Assembly (NCBI GenBank): GCA_000149265.1
Contig: CH002616.1
Coordinates: 84,433 to 148,432 of the forward strand
DNA: 64,000 bases
Source: Ciona savignyi
Lineage: Eukaryota > Chordata > Ascidiacea > Phlebobranchia > Cionidae
Reading direction: 5' to 3'
In this document: positions 60,126-64,000 of the stretch, one piece after another
How the letters are laid out: each line of letters begins with the position of its first letter
How positions within the stretch are numbered: the first letter of the stretch is position 1
Made by a program: the position numbers and the translations under genes
The notes under the pieces: model-generated
Told to the model about the DNA's origin: nothing
Databases searched by the model: none
Seen by the model: the letters and a program-made list of their open reading frames with translations, nothing else

Positions 60126-60621
60126 AATAAACGTAAATACTGGAATTGTCCTTCAAAATTTAATACTGCGCAAATGAAAACAACGATTTCCTTAAAATAA
60201 AGCCTAAACGCATTTTTACAATGAAGCCCTGGCGAAGACGGGTAAAATCCAAAAAAATGTTGATGTGTTTCAACCAAGCCAGGCTTTCCGTTCCTTACTT
60301 GTGCGAGCAACTAATTTGGCTGAGAATTTTTATCGCCGCGATTCAATATTATCCGCGGTGGGGGGGAGTAAGTCTAAAGTGACTAGACAAATAGAAGTAG
60401 CAAAATATGGTATACACAATTGGATTGTCCGCTTTCCGGCGATGCCTTCGCACGCTATATGGATTTCAATGCTACGAATGGTTTAACTGTGATGAAACCA
60501 TGGACTACATCTTGCTGGTGGCTCTTGTTATCCGCGGGGGTTGTGATGTTACATTCCATACGTGACACAGTTGTTTATGGAGTTTTGGGGGAATTTGTTT
60601 ATTCTAGATAATTCTGCACAA

Positions 60622-60790
60622 GATTTTAGACATTTTAAAAGAAATTAAATGTTTTGGGAATATTTGTTTTGATTTTAAAACGGTTTGAGAACGATTTTGG
60701 ACATTTTTAAGGGAAATAAACGTTTTGGAGAATTCATTTTTATTTAAGACAACTTTGTGAAAATTTTTTACATTTTAAAAGTAAGTAATT
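60622..60790. repeat. Degenerate tandem repeat, 71-bp unit, about 2.3 copies
   Basis: GATTTTAGACATTTTAAAAG (60622), GATTTTGGACATTTTTAAG (60693) and TTTTTTACATTTTAAAAG (about 60764) start successive units. Each of the first two is followed by an A-rich stretch and CGTTTTGG or TGTTTTGG. Confidence 0.65.
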
Positions 60791-61534
60791 GGTTTAAACG
60801 CATATAGTAGTGTCGTTGGCCGTTTTTGGGGGGGTTAAAAAACGAATCATTTTTTAATGCATTTAAACCACGCAATCACCTGTGACGTCATAAATTAATA
60901 TATGACTGCGTGTGCGCTAAATTTTACATCACAATACGAATTGTGACGATCAATGTTTAAAAAATTAGAGAAATATGAAAAGAATCTTTAATAAGTCCAA
61001 ACCTTAAAACACATATTTCCAATATCGCGTGATTGCTTAAACGCTTCCATAATCCAGGACAACGTCGTACAATGGACTTCACGTGTCTCGAGGCTTAAAA
61101 TCGAACCGCTGTGAGCCCCCATGCGATGGTCTCGACTGCGGGATCGGATTTATTTATTTCGTCACAATTCCAAAGAGACAAAGAATCTCGCGACCGCCGG
61201 AAAGTCGTAAAACATCAAATTCAATCGTTCTCACGCAATCCGGTCGCACAGGATTCCATTCCAACTCAAAATCGAAGCCTCAATCGAAGAGATTCCCATA
61301 AATGTACAGCTCGTAAAATATTTCCACTGTTTTCGTTAAATTTAATTTTTCGTTTCGCCCGCCGGTTTCGAAACTACGGAAATCGCGGATCAAGTTTTAG
61401 ACTTGTGTTTAACAATTGCAATTGAATATAATGTGATAGCCGCTCGAATCGATGAAGACCGCTTAATGACGTCATTAGTTTTATGACGTTTCTTGTTCTG
61501 TAATATCAGATGTTTTGATTTTTACGAGGGTTAG

Positions 61535-61635
61535 GTTTTGAACGCCTGACGGATTCGTTAACAGCACCTTTTTTATATAGAAATCCCTGTAAGTATATAT
61601 AGGTCGCGTTAACCATTCGGCCACACGTCCTTGCA
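61535..61635 (-). repeat. SINE family B copy
   Basis: On the plus strand: TTTTGAACGCCTGACGGATTC, TATATAGGTCGCGTTAACC, ATTCGGCCACACG. The next copy on the same strand is 30 bp away. Confidence 0.75.
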
Positions 61636-61664
61636 CTATTTTTTTAAAATACTATCATGGAGGA

Positions 61665-61765
61665 CTAGATTTCGAACCGATGTTGGGTTCGTTTTCAATA
61701 CCGTTTTGTATGGTATTGGTGTATGTGTCGGTTGTGTTAGCCATTTGGCCACATAACCATACACT
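61665..61765 (-). repeat. SINE family B copy, tandem to the previous one
   Basis: On the plus strand: GATTTCGAACCGATGTTGGG, ATACCGTTTTGTATGGTATTG, CATTTGGCCACATAACC. Same orientation as 61535-61635. Confidence 0.78.
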
Positions 61766-62330
61766 TAATCTTAGATGTTTATTTTCAAGAAATAAAACTC
61801 GACAATAAAAACTAATTTCACAAAAATAAAGATGCCATTTTATTGGAGACAAATTTGAGCACAAATTTCCACTTGGCGAGTTTTACTACTTGGCTAGAAC
61901 AGCCCGTGTTTAACACAGGTGTGTTTTAACGCACTATTTGCTTGACTGGGTAACAATCAGGCACCAAAGCGATGTGTGGACGAATAGTAAAGCAATCAAC
62001 TTATATTAAGCAATTAAAAATAATTTTAAATAAACTGTTGAGCTAATTCGACTGCCCAATATCTTAGAAATCCGAAAAAGAATGTGAACAGGAAAAATAA
62101 TTAAAAAATGCAACCTTCGAGTTGATTAAGATTACAAGATATATATATGTGTTATTCTCCATTTTAAAATGGATTGGTGTAGGGACAAACGCTGCTTAAA
62201 ACCGAAAAGGGGTTTCGTACGTAAGTTCTATCGAAATATTTCCAATAAACTACAATAATTGCCGAAAATTGGGTTTCAATTGAAATCTGATATCCAACAT
62301 AAAACGCGATCTAAATGGTTTGTAATGAAG

Positions 62331-62336
62331 TTTATT
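62331..62336 (-). terminator. Second candidate poly(A) signal of the WD40 gene
   Basis: AATAAA on the minus strand, 74 bp past the stop codon. Confidence 0.4.
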
Positions 62337-62378
62337 ACCTCACAAATACAATTCACAGTGGCACTTATGACGTTGACA

Positions 62379-62384
62379 TTTATT
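62379..62384 (-). terminator. First candidate poly(A) signal of the WD40 gene
   Basis: AATAAA on the minus strand, 26 bp past the stop codon. Two hexamers close to the stop support a gene end here. Confidence 0.4.
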
Positions 62385-62409
62385 AAATTGACAAAACAAG
62401 GATCAATTG

Positions 62410-63688
62410 TTAGAGAAGGGGCTGTTCCTTACGTCCGTCTTCACTCCCCCACCACCATAATCGGACACTGCTGTCTCGACTGCTGGTTATCAAATACTTG
62501 GGAGTGTACTAAACGGGATGGAATAGCGGTAAATAGATTTTTACTCCATGCCAATCGTTTTATATGGATACCACGTGTCCACTGCCAAGCTTTTAAAGCC
62601 TAAATACACTTAATAACAACTAACAACTAAACTTCTACAGTGCCAATGCATATAGAATATAGAGGCTACAAATACGAATATTCTTGTCCGAATTAGCTGG
62701 TTCTACATTTAATAATTTCGGTTTCTAAAAGATACCACACACCTAACCACCAAAGCTAATGTCGAATCGGTAAAATTAAAGAAAATCCGTATAATGTTTA
62801 GTTAATTAAAAAGTTCTGGAAGGACCACAAACGTAGTTAACTTCATATTAAGGTTAATCTAATTAACTACTGTGTTTAGGCAATATCCGCTAAGTGGTTT
62901 GCACAAAGACACAAGTAACTAGCTAGGGGCAGTTTCGAATCTGCAACCCTTCGGCTGACAGACAGAGCACGACGGGATCTAATACTTGCAACCACGAGTT
63001 TCTAAAGGGAAATAAATGGAAATGCTTTTAAAAAAATTACTGTATAACGACGTAGTAAAAATAATGTCGGGGTCCAGGTGCTGTTATTACATTTTTACGT
63101 TTTTACGACGATTTTTATCGAATTCCTGGTTTTAAATTTCACCCATAACGAACCACGTCACATTCCTATGACCTTTAGTCCCCTTACCAGAACTCCAGTG
63201 ACCTCATTCACGTGACCCTGCAGAATGCGCACGCACGTCATCGTCACCAATTCCCATTCCTTGACCAGTTTATCGCTGAAATTGGAATAAAGGCGTCACG
63301 TTTTCGCATAATGACCCAAAACGGGGAACATTAAAAATAGGGAAGAAGGGGAAACTGCACACTACAACTAACTTTATTTTATTGTGCCGTTTCCCTCCGT
63401 TTAAATTCTACCCTCACGCCTCTAATAAAAGAAAACCTGCCGACTTGCTAGCATGTGTGTATTTAATAAATAATACTTAAAAAAACATAACATGCGATAA
63501 AAAAAATTAGGAAAGGGTATGTCATTAACTCACGCCGACGCTGTTAAAAAACGTCCGCCAGAAAGCGCTATTGAGTTGATTTGTTTATCGTGCGCTTTGA
63601 TTGATTCAACCGGTTCACTAGCGCCCTCTATGGACCAGAACATAACCGTTCCATCTCTGTCCCCGCTTGCAATCAAGTTATGCTGACG
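62410..63688 (-). CDS. WD40-repeat protein, last three exons (5' part outside window)
   Basis: Exons on the minus strand are 63534-63688 (acceptor TTTCGTTCCAG, donor GGC|GTGAGTT), 63188-63275 (acceptor AATTTCAG, donor CTG|GTAAGG) and 62410-62508 (acceptor CCCGTTTAG, stop TAA at 62410-62412). Phases agree, giving 342 nt or 113 aa. The product has WD40 blades: LIASGDRDGTVMFW; then AHDKQINSI with FLTASADKLVKEWEL across the first junction; then GHVNEVTGVL with YLITSSRDSSVRLW across the second. The protein ends about 14 residues after the last WD tryptophan, usual for a terminal beta-propeller blade. WD40 propellers are protein-interaction scaffolds; which family this belongs to cannot be told from three blades. 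A GTAAGG donor at 62432 in the last exon would allow a longer form, but the nearby poly(A) signals favour termination here. Confidence 0.82.
62925..62995 (-). repeat. SINE family A head fragment in a WD40 gene intron
   Basis: On the minus strand: CAGCCGAAGGGTTGCAG, ATTCGAAACTGCCCCTAGC, then TAGTTAC. This is the anticodon-arm and box B part of family A. Confidence 0.6.
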
Positions 63689-63831
63689 CTGGAACGAAAG
63701 AGTTTTTCAAATTAACTTTTGATTTAAAAAGTAAATTTTTTAAGGCAACTTAACTTTTTATATATGCCTTTTATTTAATAATCCTTTTTGTAGACAATGT
63801 CTAGCTATTCATAAATTATCTATTAAAAAGT

Positions 63832-64000
63832 CAGGCGGTTAAGTGAGTCGCCTTTCAATCGAAAGGTTGCAGGTGCGTAACTGATCGCTAGCTAGTCGGT
63901 TGTGTCCTTGGGCACGGCACTTTACGGACATTGCCTGAACCCAGCGGATTAATGAGTTTTACTAAATTGAAGGAACGTGTCTATCATATATTTACGGGGA
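63832..64000 (+). repeat. SINE family A copy, cut by the window edge
   Basis: GGCGGTTAAGTGAGTCGCC, CAATCGAAAGGTTGCAGGTG, GACATTGCCTGAACCCAGC and GGAACGTGTCTATCATAT, nearly identical to the copy at 1067-1362. It lies upstream of the WD40 exons on the opposite strand. Confidence 0.88.

Larger units (their letters stand above)
52770..62330. other. Stretch between the minisatellite and the WD40 gene
   Basis: AT-rich with no supportable gene apart from an unexplained 71-codon frame at 54963-55178. It holds the hAT MITE (53457-53763), a pyrimidine-rich tract (56080-56178), a 71-bp repeat (60622-60790) and SINE copies of both families. Open frames at 57.6 and 61.1 kb show no motif. Confidence 0.45.

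Noticed and set aside
61083..61425. Overlapping 72- and 104-codon frames on the plus strand
   Set aside because: No motif, no start context, and an open frame on the opposite strand of the same stretch; I could not join any of them to the WD40 exons.

Overview
The window looks like a compact, AT-rich chordate genome, most likely an ascidian of the Ciona type. The reasons are a BMP2/4 gene with the chordate intron position, a linked Vg1/GDF1/3-like ligand, short GT-AG introns, tRNA-derived SINEs and a small Ty3/gypsy-like LTR element. The species is inferred, not proven. Nothing prokaryotic (operon, CRISPR, rRNA) is present.

Layout. 1-655 (+) holds the 3' end of a leucine-rich-repeat or relaxin-type class A GPCR. 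2566-5694 (+) holds a complete seven-exon tetraspanin of 239 aa, which I assembled from short exons whose phases all agree; its introns are full of SINE fragments. 5695-29887 is about 24 kb with no gene I can support. It holds SINE copies, a decayed gag fragment near 20.8-21.1 kb, a 100-N assembly gap and some repeated short motifs that could be regulatory. 29888-32666 (-) is Bmp2/4: two exons, 434 aa. 35321-37949 is a very young LTR retrotransposon that encodes only Gag. 37950-49355 is another non-genic stretch. 49356-52097 (-) is a second BMP-class ligand, best read as GDF1/3-like (Vg1/Univin), with a phase-1 intron like that of Bmp2/4 and tandem repeats in its prodomain. About 0.4 kb upstream of it is a 15-copy, 17-bp minisatellite carrying TTACGTCA motifs. 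53457-53763 is a hAT-type MITE with a perfect 8-bp target duplication. 62410-63688 (-) holds the last three exons of a WD40-repeat gene whose 5' part lies beyond the right edge, where a SINE is also cut by the edge.

How the genes work together. Bmp2/4 and the GDF1/3-like gene are neighbours in the same orientation, with the GDF1/3-like gene on the 5' side. No intact cellular gene was recognised between them. Both products are secreted precursors that are cleaved by furin-type proteases and then dimerise. Linkage of BMP2/4 with Vg1/Univin is known from sea urchin and is consistent with an ancient tandem duplication. The gene-poor flanks fit the cis-regulatory landscape of developmental ligands. 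The GPCR, tetraspanin and WD40 genes show no visible functional link to them. I found no convincing wholly new system; the most unusual items are the Gag-only LTR element, the bZIP-motif minisatellite and the repeat-expanded prodomain.
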